NCBI GenBank assembly: GCA_916613615.1
Contig: OU744720.1
Coordinates: 3,575,749 to 3,639,748, forward strand
DNA from: Steromphala cineraria
Taxonomy: Eukaryota; Mollusca; Gastropoda; Trochida; Trochidae
Direction: 5' to 3'
DNA: 64,000 bases
In this document: in pieces, positions 32,546 to 47,500 of the stretch
How positions within the stretch are numbered: position 1 is the first letter of the stretch
Layout: the number at the start of each line of letters is the position of its first letter
Program-made: the position numbers and the translations under genes
The notes under the pieces: model-generated
Seen by the model: only the letters and a program-made list of their open reading frames with translations
Database searches by the model: none
Told to the model about the DNA's origin: nothing

Positions 32546-35500
32546 TTAGGGGTATCCGTACTTCACGTTCGTCTTGCCGTTTGAGGGATACTCGTCTGAA
32601 ACAATCCCAGAATACTTATTGATAATGGTGGTTCTGCCTGCTCATGTGTACATGCAAGTCTTCAAATAATTCATAGACACAAGAACATTGCACCTAATAC
32701 ATAACTTAGTATTATATAGTCTATCTGATAAGAATTAGAGATATGCTGCACGTTGCACTCTTAACGTGTTAATGTGCCCAGAAAACACAATTTATGTTAG
32801 GAGGCGCGATTTTCCCTGGTCTCTCCTAGAGAATGTAGGTGGGTACAAGTGTATCTGAAGTGTTGCTGTTATGATGTTGGTTCTGCTCACCAGGGATGAA
32901 GTCAAGTGATGTCGCACTGTCGGCAACCATCTACTAGTTTAGAAGGTAATCGTTATGATTTGATATTTTAGTTTGCTTTTTTGAGTATGTGTAAGGTGAA
33001 AGCAATGCCACAGACAAGACAGCCTGGCGCGAGTCTGGAGCAGTCAACAGCGTGCCTATTCTCGAAAGTGTCCTAGCAAGGATATATCCTAGATGTTTGG
33101 GACCAACCTTAGTTTATCCTAGGGCTAAGATGCTTTCGAGAATAGGAGCCCTGACCACAAAGAGAGCTTATTGCGAGTGTAAGGTCCCCCTGATTTCAAT
33201 GAGATTGATATGAGAAAGTACACAGTATCACTTACTCATGTTGCCGATCCTCACGCTTGAGCTACTAGTCACTCTGTTGTTGGTGATCCTAGACGAGGAC
33301 TGTCCCCTGAAACAGAAAGTGAGTTGAGCTTTCTACTTAAAAAAACTCTTACCATATTCTAGATGAAATGAGAGTAAAATGTATAATTTGAGAAATTAGT
33401 TCAATTTTGCTGCTCACAAGACATTTAACTTTCCACTTACGATCCGACCCTGTACGACTGTGTCTTCACTCCGCTTTTTGCGCCCGACTTGCCGCAGTTT
33501 TTCATGCAGTATGAGATCCCGAACACAAGCCCAGTGGCCAGGATAGCTCCGGCAGCCAGCGCCCCAACAGCCATCCCGGCGATAGCTCCGGCCGAGAGGG
33601 CACCCGAACCGGAACCGGAACCCGAACCTAGTTTATTTAGGGCCTGGTCGATTCCTGAACCTGATCCGCCAGCACCTGCCCCCGCTCCCGCATCAGCGTC
33701 GGCGTCGGCATCGGCGTTTGGGTCTTCGGTTGTCGTTGGCGGAGGAGGGGGCGTGGTTATTTCTTCGTACTGTATGTCGAGCTGGATATGGAACAAACGT
33801 AAAGTTGTTATTGATGGCTTCAGATTTTGTTCAGAATCAAATCCTAAGGATACATTTTTTATATTTATCATAAACTCTTGACTTGAAAGACAAATAAATG
33901 TGCATGACTTAATCGGTTATATTTTCTTTATCAAAGAAATAAATCAGAAACATTGTTGTTGTTTTCTGAAAGACAAGGTATTTAACCTTTACGCTACATT
34001 TCAACTCAATCGATACAAAGGTGTTGGCGACAATAGACAAGATATTGACCTCTGTACTACATTGACTCAACCAATCTAAGAGTGTTGGCGACAATAGACA
34101 ACCAATCTAAGGGTGTTGACGACAATAGACAACCAATCTAAGGGTTTGGACGACAATAGACACGATATTGACCTCTGTACTACACTGCATTAACACAACT
34201 AATTCAAGGATGTTGACGACAATAGACAAGATATTGACCTTTGTTGTTGATTTCAGTTGTGGCGAGCCATTGTCGAGGATCTCAACGTCACACTTGAAGA
34301 CGGTACCGGTTGCCAGCTGTCCGGCCAATGAGGAGGAAACGGTCACCTTGCAGTCTGAACCTATGTTGATGTATGTCTTCATCCGGGGATCGCAGTTGTT
34401 GCCAGCAGCGCATGTGACTTCTCCATTGTGGAGATTATCGTCGTCAACCGTAGTCAGGTCGGGCACTAACACGATTACCTCCGTCCCCTCGTTGTCTGTG
34501 CTAGACACCTTAGCGTAATAAGCCGATTTGTCGAATCGAGGTGTGTGCTCGTTTACCTGTGCACAAAGCAAACATAACAGTGGCGGAGCTAGAATATTTT
34601 AAAAATGTTTTAATTAACGTCCCCTTACAGGTAGAACCGCATTAGGGGCCTTCTCTCTACCTTAATCTCTTTTAAATATCGGTAAATAAATTATTTATTC
34701 CACGTGGTTGAGATGGTGTTCGGGGTTCTATATCACTCATCACCTAAGCTATAGTTTTTAAGTGAGTCCAAAAGAATCTTCTATCAAAGATTTGTTAATA
34801 GCAGGCAGTTTATACTAAAAATATAGACATTGGCTTTGTAAACAACCAGGCGCTAAATCAATTTTTGCTGTAGGGTATGACCAATGTGGTTTTCCCCCCT
34901 AACTGGGGGCCACGTGGTATTCTAATGTACAATTTAGATTCCTCACTACATTAGGAACCTCTAAACATATCCTCATTCAAGGCCTTTTGCTTCTGGAGAA
35001 GAAGATGAAAAAAATGGCCAAAGGGTCACCAAGCCTAAAAATAAGCATGTACGAGATACAACTAATCAATTCAGAAATCGAAATAGCTCAAACATTCAAC
35101 AGAATTTTTAAAAGTGTAACGATGTGACCCTCAATTGAGTAAGAGGGCTTCCAAAGCTGCAACTGATAATTTAGGGTATAGGATCGAAAAGTTCCCCAAG
35201 CCCTAATTAGGGACCAGAGGGTCAAGAAATCTATCAATTATAATCCACATTAGTTAACAGTCTTAACACAAGCTTTCAGCGTTTGCTTCTTTGGAACAAT
35301 GAAAAAAGGGCGTAGCCCCTTTGGCCCTTATAAGTATAGAAGTCACATGGTCACTAAAGTCATAACTTATATTCCTCACTAGTCAAGGTGTCTATACACA
35401 GGTTTTCAGATTTCAAAGCATTTTGCTTCTGGAGAAAATGAAAATGCAAAGAGTTTACGTACGCACGTTTACGTAGGTCTTTCAAAAACTAAAGAATCAT

Positions 35501-38500
35501 CACTTTATTGTTATGCATGACGAAAGAACAATATGACAAAGTAATAACCGTCTCGTGTATCTCTTTGATTAACAAAATGACTGCACTTGTAATAGACTGA
35601 CAGTGGACTCACCAAATCGCAAAACAGACAGAAACTTGAGCTAAAGTTCTTTTAAATATGAAGCATCTATGAAACGTTGTCTGGTTAATCATTTTTTAAA
35701 TCCGAAGTCAGCAATTTGGACTTTTTTCATTTTAGAGACTAAGATTTGCTTTAATCTGAGCTGTTTTCACGTACCTCCTCTATGGTGACCTTGACGTCTA
35801 TCTCGTCAGTCAATCCCTCCTTGTCCGTCACCTTCAGCGTGAGGTCCGTGTCGAACTCCAACAAGTCCATCTTCGGTTTGTCCATGTCCACCTCCTCGAT
35901 CATACACAGCTCGCACGTCTCCGCCTTCACATAGAAGTGATCCTTGTAAGGTCCCGCGGTGATCTCCACCGTCAAGTCGTCCACCTCGTCCTCGTCCCAC
36001 ACCTCACACCCCATACTCCTGCACACTCCCGTGTCGTTCTGGAACACAGGTGGACCCATTGGTTACACCAAGGACGGGTGAGGGTTAATAATGTCTTCAA
36101 GGAAATATTTCCGATGCGGCGTAAAACAATAACTCACTCACTTAAAAACGCCTACAGGGAACAATGCCTACACTGAATGTTGTGAAAGCGACACGCTTAC
36201 CTACCCGACCAAAAATAAACTGTTCCAAATAGTTTGGAATAGTGCCTACAGATAGAGCAGGTGGATTAAGAAAATAAGAGTGGATTCAAAAAGGGATAAC
36301 ATACATGAAATATAATGGGATATCCAAAAGGATGCAGGGATATATTTGACATTCTCATATTGAAAAACTTTTATTGTCCTTCGCCAGCGCTTGCTGTACT
36401 GATTAGGCAAAACGATTGAAAAAATCATTACGTATGTTGCCTTTATTTGTTTGTCAACTCTCATATTAATTGAGGCTGTCATGAACGTACCCTCATACAG
36501 AATTATGTTTATTTTAAAATGTGTGAGTTTACGAATAAGAACATAATAGGTTTTAGCGTCATCAGTCGATTTTTAGCTTTCACTTTTGAACTTTTGCATC
36601 TATTGGCCTTCAGTGGATCCTATTTCGATCAAACTGATAACTTTATTAATATCATTAGAGAATGTTCTCACGAGACTGGATATCTTACCCGTAAAGTGAT
36701 GTATCAGCACTTGTAAACTTATAGAAATAATATATAAGAAAGACAGAAAGATAAAGCTATGATTCGGTTATGATTTGACATTTTAAAGTCGTGGGTCTCG
36801 TGGGACCTGGCTTTTCGATGGTTAAATTTCTGGTTGGAAAGCATCAAAGCTAGAAGTACCTCTTTGAATGTTGAAGACAGAACTACAGGGCCTCTGAATT
36901 CTGGCGGCTCGTTGACATCCATGATCTTGAGGGTCCTGGTGATGGCGATGTCGCGACAACCGTCCGTCAGCGTGATGTAGAACTTGTACGTCTCTCGATC
37001 CTCGTGGTCCAGTTCTTGCAAGTTAGTTATTGTCACAGCTGCAACAACAACGTTTCAAGTTCCAACTTCCAACTCTGGCCAACTTCACCAGCAAATCATT
37101 TACTCGGACTAAATCCCGAGTTATTGTAAGTTAGATATATAGATGATAATTAGTACAATTGTCCATAATTAAGTTGATTCATCGGTCCATTTTATTTGTG
37201 TGGTCCAAAAAAGCCTAAGACCGACAACTGGAACGATAGGTAACAAACTAATGTTTCATAACATTTTCATAAATCGATTAAATTAATTTACCTTGACCCT
37301 CGATTTTGACGAGGAAGTCAGCACTCCGGTCATTGGGGTCAACGGCCAACTTCGCGATGCTGACGGCGTTGTCACAGAGGAGGTTGTCAATGAAGTCGAT
37401 GTTGGCGAGGATGCCGATGTCGGTGTTCTCGTCAACCTGCACGATGTCATCTATTGGCGTCACCTCAGGGGGCTCGTTCAGCGCTGGAATGGCAGGAGAG
37501 AGTTGATCGAACCTTTAGCCTTGACATGGGGGCCGAATAGAATGCTTTAACCATTAGCGATTACATTGATCTTTCTGAGTTTGGAGCAAGACAGCAAAGC
37601 CCAAATCCTTATCATCTGAGTGAAAGGCGGACATCATTCTGACATTATAGCGCGAGCTAGGACTGGAATGGAGGATACAAAGTTTAGTATAAAGACTGTT
37701 CCACTCACGACTAAGTGGCCTCTAAGTTACTCGTCATCAGTATGAAGACTGCTCTACTCACGACTGAGTGGCCTCTAAGTGTCTCGCCATCAGTATGAAG
37801 ACTGTTCTACTCACGACTGAATGTACTCTTAGTTACTCGCCATCAGTATGAAGACTGTTCTACTCACGACTGACTGTGATGATGACTTGGCAGACGGCCG
37901 TGTTGTCATATGGGTCCTTCATGGTCACGGGGATCGTCACTGTATCTGTCGTTTGCTTAGCCAGGTTGTCATTGATAGTCACGGCTCCCGTTACTGCAAT
38001 ATTTGTTGCAGGAATGAACATTTAACCCTAAATAATGCTTTTATACAATGACAGTCTAAGTAAACCTACAGCCTCAATATTATCCGTTTCACTCCTATAC
38101 TGAGTCTAGAAAGATCTAGTAGAGGGACGCGTCAGCCGATCTTTCTGCGACCTATGACCCTCCAACGTTATACGTGCGAAGGCAGACTATTGTGGCTTGG
38201 TAAGCTGAGTTCTGATTTGTCAATGCGATACGTGGGCTGACGCGACCCTCTACTAGGCCTTCCTAGACTCAGTATAGGAGTGAAACGGATATTATTGAGG
38301 TTTGGTTTACTGAGACTGATACAATGAATGTTTTTTATAAGAAAACAATTGCCACTGATAACAAATGGGTTCTTAAATGAGGTACCCCCTTATATGAGGA
38401 GACAACTCACGCTCATTGACGGAGAAGTAGGGGACTCTGTCAGCGATGTAGGTCAGGTCATCATCTTCAGGGTCTACAACCGTTCCAAGGGGCAGGTTAA

Positions 38501-41500
38501 CAATCACGTCAGGACCCGGCTTGTTAACATTCGGGTTAACAGTTTTCGTCACTGGAACAAAGAAATTGATTTTAATCATGTGTTTCATATTTGCTTTTTC
38601 CAAGACCAAAGAAGTTGTCATCCATAAAATTTGTCGTTATTTGCTTTTTCTAAACTTATGTCTTTTTGAGGACTACAAACAGAATTGAAATTTCCTAGAA
38701 GCTGATATTGTCCCAAAAAGAATCCTTATTCCCTTACCTGGGCAGGCATCTTCCGCCTTCGGATCTGGCGCCTTGTTCTTGGTGACGTGTATTGCGATGT
38801 CGTGCACGTCAGTCCCTCCCTGTTCGTCGTCGCACGTGAGAGTGCACTGGAATAGCGGGTTATCATTGAACGACAGCGCTGTGGAGCTTGAGTACTCGAT
38901 CACCGATGCTGAAACAAAGACAACCACAACACATATATCATTGTATTGGTTAAAAGATTGTAATTCACAAAAATGTAAACCTTTTATAATTCTACAAGAA
39001 ATCATAACCAAATGTCACTGAAAGAGACATGAGTAGCTTAAATAATGTACAAGTCTCGAGCCATTTTGAGCAAAACGGTTCCCCATATTCGTCAACTGAC
39101 TTAACTTATTTGAAAACATTCATTCTTTAGGGAAACATGAAATATGATTTCCTACCGAACTGAAACTTTACTTGCTTTACTCACTTTATTCAAAATTCTC
39201 CTCCGATCCATAAGGTATTATGATGATTTTGTGAAAAATGTTAGAAATGAACTTCGAGCGTTGTATTGAAATATATGACCATAGATGCTGTTGACATTTT
39301 TAACATCATCGTCGTCGTCCTTATCTTCATTATGATTTTTAACATAATCATCAATTATCATCAGTTATTATTAATGTTTTCTTCACTCACATGTGTCACT
39401 AGTCTTCTTTGCCTGAAAGACGTCATTCTCTGGTGAACATAACAACGTTGCCGTCACTACGTCCTCCTCGTCTGGGGACCCGTCGTCCATCGTAATGGCC
39501 GAGTCGATTACAACCTTTGGACTGTCGGCATTCTCGTGGATGTACACGTCGGCCGGAACCACGCACTTTGGCGGCTTGTTCTGTAACGGTCAAACAGGAT
39601 ATAAGGAATATTTTTGGCATAAGAACCTCTCAACGACATATCATGCTTTGATACGTTCCTAAGTACAATTCTTTAGTTGCAATAACACGTCCTATTCACA
39701 CTTTCAAAATTTGCGTTTAATTGTTTGACGCAAAGTCAAGTTTTGAAACATAAACCTTTATCCTAGGAATTGGCATTGATTATCAGTGACATTATGACAG
39801 GGAATACTGCTCACTACAACAATAGACCTTTTAGGATTCTTAAAGTTCTACCACTTAAATCTGAGCGTGTAAAATTGGTATGTTTGCGTTTACACTATTT
39901 GCAATAAAACCTATAGTTGTTATTTCAATGTTTGAACCAAGAACTTCAGAATTTAGGCTATTGTGGTCTAGATTTGAGGGTTTTTGGTTGTAACCCCCAA
40001 AGGGTGAAAAAAGTACATGCAAAGTATACTTTTAATGCTTGAAATGAACAGATAAAATAGTCGTACAAGGTACAAGTTTATTTGTCAACATGCTATTATC
40101 AATTTGTCAAAAAATCTAATTTCCTTTACTTTTCTGGTAAGTACATCCGTGGATATAGTTTCGATGTTTCAGTGAATATTATCCCCACGTTGACAGTCAT
40201 ATTCTCTCTGAAGTATGATGTTTTGAAAGAACACAGCAAACAAGTTTAGCCATATCAAACTTTGACAATGGTTGTTCCAAAAAATATAACTTTAGTGAGA
40301 GAATAAGCTAAGAAGAAGTGAAGCCCATTACCCAAGAGAAGGTAACATTCTTGGCGGTGAAGAGAGATGGAACCCCCTTGTCTCTAGCTATGACCTCGAC
40401 GTACACCAGGCTCCCGTACTCGGAGGCTGGCATAGGGGACTTGAGCACGATGTCGGTGCCTAGGACATCAAACTGGGCAGGGTGTGAGCTGGCTCCCATA
40501 GAATACACCAAGGTACTGTCGTCTCCATCTGTAACACACAATACGTTTGAAGAGTAAGCGTCTATCCCAGTTCTTACCTGTATAGATTTTCTCTTTGATG
40601 CGGAATAAAGCTAAACGTTTGGGTTAATTGTCTTTAAATTTATACTGGTGTTTCGAGCCTAATGAAGCGTCCTTTGACCTTCGAAAACCAAAAACTATTT
40701 TTTCGAAGATTTATTTGTATCGATTTGAGGAATTGTCATTTACAAAATAACATACATGTATCAAATCTCAATATTACCAAAATTATTTTTAGAATAAAAT
40801 ATATTAACAATGAACTTTTCTTATGTTATAACTTTTGACCACTTAAATCTCTCTTTAAAGTTTCTTGGCCAATTGGCTCCACACATTTTGAACATTCAGT
40901 GTTTTTAAGTCACCATATATGAGCTATCGGGCATTATTCGATGTGTCTTGGAGGAGGAATTTATTAATTAGAGACTGTGAGGTCATTCAAGTTGAAAATA
41001 TAAGTTCCTACAGCTCTAATATTGTTGTAGGAAAAATGCCTAATAAGCGGATAAAGTGGATGATGGCGTTATGCAAGGAATTAAAGAGGATAGCCCGCCA
41101 ATAGGTTTGAGGTGTTAACATAACAGTTACTCTGAACTGCATCATAGGGGGCATAACAGTTACTCTGAACTGCATCATAGGGGGCATAACAGTTACTCTG
41201 AACTGCATCATAGGGGGCATAACAGTTACTCTGAACTGCATCATAGGGGGCTTAACAGTAACTCTGAACTGCATCATAGGGGGCATAACAGTTACTCTGA
41301 ACTGCTTCATAACAGTACGTTTTATGTCACCTCCACCCTCCATTATTTCAAACAAACAGAATCATATTAGATATCAACCGATTGCATTACATCGTTGTTA
41401 CTGATTAGTTGGGATGCAAAGGTTACTCCAAGCAACCCGATCAAGCAGAAGTATGATAAGAAATGGTAATAAGTTAGAACCAATTTCGAGATGAAATGGT

Positions 41501-44500
41501 AATATCACCTGCATCTGCGTCGGTGGCTGTGCCTGAACAGATGGCATCGGAGACGGGCGTGCTAGCACCGATGACACAGTTGGGGAAGACGTCCGCCTCG
41601 AACTCCGGCTCGTTGTCATTCACGAATTGCACAGTTATAGTGACGTCAGCAGTCGTGGTGCCCTTCGAGTCTGACGCCTCCACCTGGGAGAAAGAGATAA
41701 TGATTTATGAAAAATTACCATTTGCATTTGGTGAATGATATTCATAATTACATTCATACATGTCTTGATTTCGACATTTTGAATTTGACAATGTAATCCA
41801 TAGTCAATGCATCGTATTGATAATCAAAGGAGCTGATTAAAATCTAAAAGTTGAAATTGCGGTGTTTCTTAACTTTTTTTGTTAAGTATAATTTTCGTTC
41901 AGCGTGATCAAAGGTCCTCTGGTCATCAAATTACGCTCCTAGGCCTCAATAGAATGAAAGTATATCTTTGGGGGTCATTTTCCCTTCTTTTTTAATAATG
42001 CGGGGGAAAGTGGGTACTAATTATGGTAAAGAAGCACGAAAACGAACAGACAGACAAACAGACCTTAATGTTATAGACGTTGTTGCTAGAGTCAGCGTCA
42101 AGGTCGAGCTCCACAATGTTCTTCAGCTTGCCGTCTTCCAGAATGAACTTGTCATTATGCGGGGCCAACACTTTGAAGGTTATCGGGTCGTTGTCGGTGT
42201 CGGTGGCGACCAGCCCGATGTCTTTACCGTCGGCGAGGGGCTGGCAACATTACGTTGATGAATTAATCATAGCGAAATTAAGCATTATGTTTTCTGGTAT
42301 AATGTGTTATTTGCAATGTTTGTCAATTAAGGATACATTCATTAAACATTGACATGATTATGATATTAAAACATGAGTAACTAGAAATATGTGCATGTGA
42401 TGCACTGCTGATGTCCCCCGCTAACATTTAATCCGAAAGTCACCCTACCCCCATTATATACAAATTTCAAATTGTTACCATGGAAACCAGGAAAATTATA
42501 TAATTCAGAATAACCAAAATAGCAAAAGGCACCACTCCTCACTAGATCTAACCGTATACCAAGTTTCGTAAAAAACAATATTGAATACTTTTTTAGATAT
42601 GGCCTGGAAACAGTCCCTACCCAAATATGCACTAAGTACAAACTGTTTCCATGGAAACCAGGAAAATTATATAATTCAGAATGACCAAAATAGCAAAAGG
42701 CACCACTTCACCACTAGATCTAACCACATACCAAGTTTCGTTAAGAAATATTGAACGGTTTTGGAGATATGGCCCGGAAACGAAAGCATCCCCCAATATG
42801 CAATAAGTTCAAATTGTTTCCATGGAAACCAGAAAAAATAAAAATTCAGAATAACCAAAATAGCAAAAGGCACCACTCCAGGACTAGATCTAACCAAATA
42901 CCAAGTTTCGTTAAAAAATATTGAACGGTTTTGGAGATATGGTCCGGAAACGAAAGTGTTACGGAATTACGGAATTACGGAATTACGGACGGAACTGAAA
43001 ACATTATGTCTCCCGCAAAGCTTTGCGGGGGACATAATAACATCTTTTATTACATGATGGACGAGTGTTCTGTTTTCTGATTGGTCGAGGAAGGTGTTCA
43101 TCGACAATGATCAAACTTTATGTTGACCGCGGGAAACGTCACGCGAGGTCAAAATACAATCCAATGACCTGGAGCTAAAATTAGATCGCCGCTACGAGGA
43201 GCGCCGTAAATAGTTGCTTCCAATAATTGAATAGTTTTCAAAAATAACTGATACTTTCATAGATCATATAATAAAACAGTTGTTGACTTCAGTTATCGGT
43301 GAATCCAATGGTTTATTGACTTCGGAAACTTATGTTCACCTCGGCTGTCGCCTCGGTGAACATAACTGTTCCGAGGTCAATAAACCATTGGATTCACCTC
43401 AACTGAAGTCAATAATTGTATAATGATGTAATGCTTCCAATATCGGGGCAGTGCCTCGTTGAGAATGGCGCGGCGTATTTATTGCTGGGGAATTCATGGA
43501 TACAAATGACGGATATGAAGGTCGTAAATGATTAGTTATATAGAAAAAGATGCTGATAAGCAATGCTGCTGTTACCGGTCCTTCATCTAATGTAGTTATG
43601 TACAATTCTTGACTGAAGATGGGCGGGTCGTTTTCATCGAACACTTCAATGGTAACACTTCCAGAGGATGTCAGATACCCGTCGTTTGCCGTCATCACAA
43701 TCACAAACTCCTTCTCATCCATCGTCTCGAAATCAAGCTTCGATTTCAGCTTCACTTCGTGCGCTGGAATAATATTTACATATTTGTATTGCAATTGATA
43801 CTTAACATTAACTTTATACTTAAACGGAAGCTAATATTGAGTATAGACGGTGCTACGTACATTTGAGATGTAGAAATGGTATCCGTGTAAGATTTTAGAT
43901 CAAGATAGTCAAACTAAAGGCAAAGGCTTTTTCCAAAATAGAATAGCGGTGTCTATGACAAGACCTCCTTGTAAGGGAGAATAACTAGTCCCAGACACGG
44001 TCATTTGAGTACACAATACGCAATACACAATAGCCTCTTGTATGTTTCGTCTTTGACTGATTCGTGAATCTATGATGTATTTATAGCACAAAACATGGTA
44101 GTTCCTTGAACTTGAGAAAATCTAGTGATTCCCAAATGCATTGTACACCTACTGACAGTGTCCACCTCGAAGAAAGAAGAACCGGTGCTGTTGAAGATCT
44201 CGTAGGATACAGTCACGGGCTCGGTGTCGGTGATGTCGAAGGTGAAGAGGACGTCGCCCACATCTCTCAGTTCGCCAACGTCCTCCTTCACTCCCGAGTT
44301 GGTGAACTTGGGCGCCTTGTTGTGATCTGGAGCAGGAATATGATTCTCAATAGAAGCAGTATAACAGATATAAACTTCAGGCCTGATATTTGTGTTGTTT
44401 TTGGAGGTTTCTCTAACCTACTTTCAGGGACAGATGCAACACCACAGGGACATTCTATACAATATCCCGGAAATATTTTATGTAATAGGATTTGTAAAAT

Positions 44501-47500
44501 TGGGAAATTTAGCAAATTAGAGCTATCGAGGCATCATGTCAGCTGATGTTCATTTTATTGTGACATGTCTGTTAGTGTAATATTGATGTCTTAAATTGAA
44601 TAAATGTTATATCCCAGATATAGTTTTATGCGATACTCAATATTTGTAGTATATATAATTCTAAGATCGCATGCGGGAGTGTATTGTAACTGTCGTAAGC
44701 GTGCAACGGGCAATATAATGACTGCGTTTGTGAAAAGCTTTCCAAGTTTATATATTTCATGATTGTTGTCCAAATTTGTCTGCCATTTCTTCGCTATAAA
44801 TGACGGATATAAACCTCTCCCTTGGTTTTGGTTGACAACTGTCCCGGAACCTCAGGAGAGGTTGATAACCATGACTTATAAATCATGTCAATACATTTGA
44901 GGGTACAAACTCTCTGGTGACCAGACATTCAAATAGATGTTACGGGACGTATTAATGGAAACAAGATAAATCATTCCAATATATACATATGATGTACGGC
45001 CCCACAGGAGACTAGATAAATAATTCAAATACATATGATGGTACGGGCTCACTAGAGACATGATCAATAATTCAAATACATATGATGGTACGGGCTCACT
45101 GGAGAAAAGACAAATAATTCAAATATATATGATGGTACGGGCTCATTGGAGAAAAGACAAATAATTCAAATACATATGATGGTACGGGCTCACTGGAGAC
45201 ATGATCAATAATTCAAAAACATATGATGGTACGGGCTCACTGGAGACATGATCAATAATTCAAATACATATGATGGTACGGGCTCACTGGAGACATGATC
45301 AATAATTCAAATACATATGATGGTACGGGCTCACTGGAGACATGATAAATAATTCAATACATATGATGGTACGGGCTCACTGGAGACATGATCAATAATT
45401 CAATACATATGATGGTACGGGCTCATTGGAGACATGATCAATAATTCAATACATATGATGGTACGGGCTCACTGGAGACATGATCAATAATTCAAATACA
45501 TATGATGGTACGGGCTCATTGGAGAAAAGACAAATAATAATTCAAATACATATGATGGTACGGGCTCATTGGAGATATGATCAATAATTCAAATACATAT
45601 GATGGTACGGGCTCATTGGAGACATGATCAATAATTCAAATACATATGATGGTACGGGCTCACTGGAGACATGATCAATAATTCAAATACATATGATGGT
45701 ACGGGCTCATTGGAGAAAAGACAAATAATAATTCAAATACATATGATGGTACGGGCTCATTGGAGACATGATCAATAATTCAAATACATATGATAGTACG
45801 GGCTCACTGGAGACATGATCAATAATTCAAATACATATGATGGTACGGGCTCATTGGAGACATGATCAATAATTCAAATACATATGATGGTACGGGCTTA
45901 TTGGAGAAAAGACAAATAATTCAAATACATATGATGGTACGGGCTCATTGGAGACATGATCAATAATTCAAATACATATGATGGTACGGGCTCACTGGAG
46001 AAAAGATAAATAATTCAAATACATATGATAGTACGGGCTCATTGGAGACATGATCAATAATTCAAATACATATGATGGTACGGGCTCACTGGAGAAAAGA
46101 TAAATAATTCAAATACATATGATGGTACGGGCTCACTGGAGAAAAGATAAATAATTCAAATACATATGATAGTACGGGCTCACTGGAGACATGATCAATA
46201 ATTCAAATACATATGATGGTACGGGCTTATTGGAGAAAAGACAAATAATTCAAATACATATGATGGTACGGGCTCATTGGAGAAAAGACAAATAATTCAA
46301 ATACATATGATAGTACGGGCTTATTGGAGAAAAGACAAATAATTCAAATACATATGATGGTACGGGCTTATTGGAGAAAAGACAAATAATTCAAATACAT
46401 ATGATAGTACGGGCTTATTGGAGAAAAGACAAATAATTCAAATACATATGATTGTACGGGCTCATTGGAGAAAAGACAAATAATTCAAATACATATGATG
46501 GTACGGGCTCACTGGAGAAAAGACAAATAATTCAAATACATATGATGGTACGGGCTTATTGGAGAAAAGACAAATAATTCAAATACATATGATGGTACGG
46601 GCTTATTGGAGAAAAGACAAATAATTCAAATACATATGATGGTACGGGCTCATTGGAGACATGATCAATAATTCAAATACATATGATGGTACGGGCTTAT
46701 TGGAGAAAAGACAAATAATTCAAATACATATGATGGTACGGGCTCATTGGAGAAAAGACAAATAATTCAAATACATATGATGGTACGGGCTCACTGGAGA
46801 AAAGACAAATAATTCAAATACATATGATGGTACGGGCTTATTGGAGAAAAGACAAATAATTCAAATACATATGATGGTACGGGCTTATTGGAGAAAAGAC
46901 AAATAATTCAAATACATATGATGGTACGGGCTCATTGGAGAAAAGACAAATAATTCAAATACATATGATGGTACGGGCTCACTGGAGAAAAGACAAATAA
47001 TTCAAATACATATGATGGTACGGGCTTATTGGAGAAAAGACAAATAATTCAAATATATATGATGGTACGGGCTCATTGGAGAAAAGACAAATAATTCAAA
47101 TACATATGATGGTACGGGCTCACTGGAGAAAAGACAAATAATTCAAATACATATGATGGTACGGGCTTATTGGAGAAAAGACAAATAATTCAAATACATA
47201 TGATGGTACGGGCTTATTGGAGAAAAGACAAATAATTCAAATACATATGATGGTACGGGCTCATTGGAGAAAAGACAAATAATTCAAATACATATGATGG
47301 TACGGGCTCACTGGAGAAAAGACAAATAATTCAAATACATATGATGGTACGGGCTTATTGGAGAAAAGACAAATAATTCAAATATATATGATGGTACGGG
47401 CTCATTGGAGAAAAGATAAATAATTCAAATACATATGATGGTACGGGCTCACTGGAGAAAAGACAAATAATTCAAATATATATGATGGTACGGGCTCACT

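Noticed and set aside
41008..41355. Minus-strand frame with repeated 'MQFRVTVMPPM' peptide
   Set aside because: It arises from a 33-bp tandem repeat inside a cadherin intron; the flanking exons join in frame without it.
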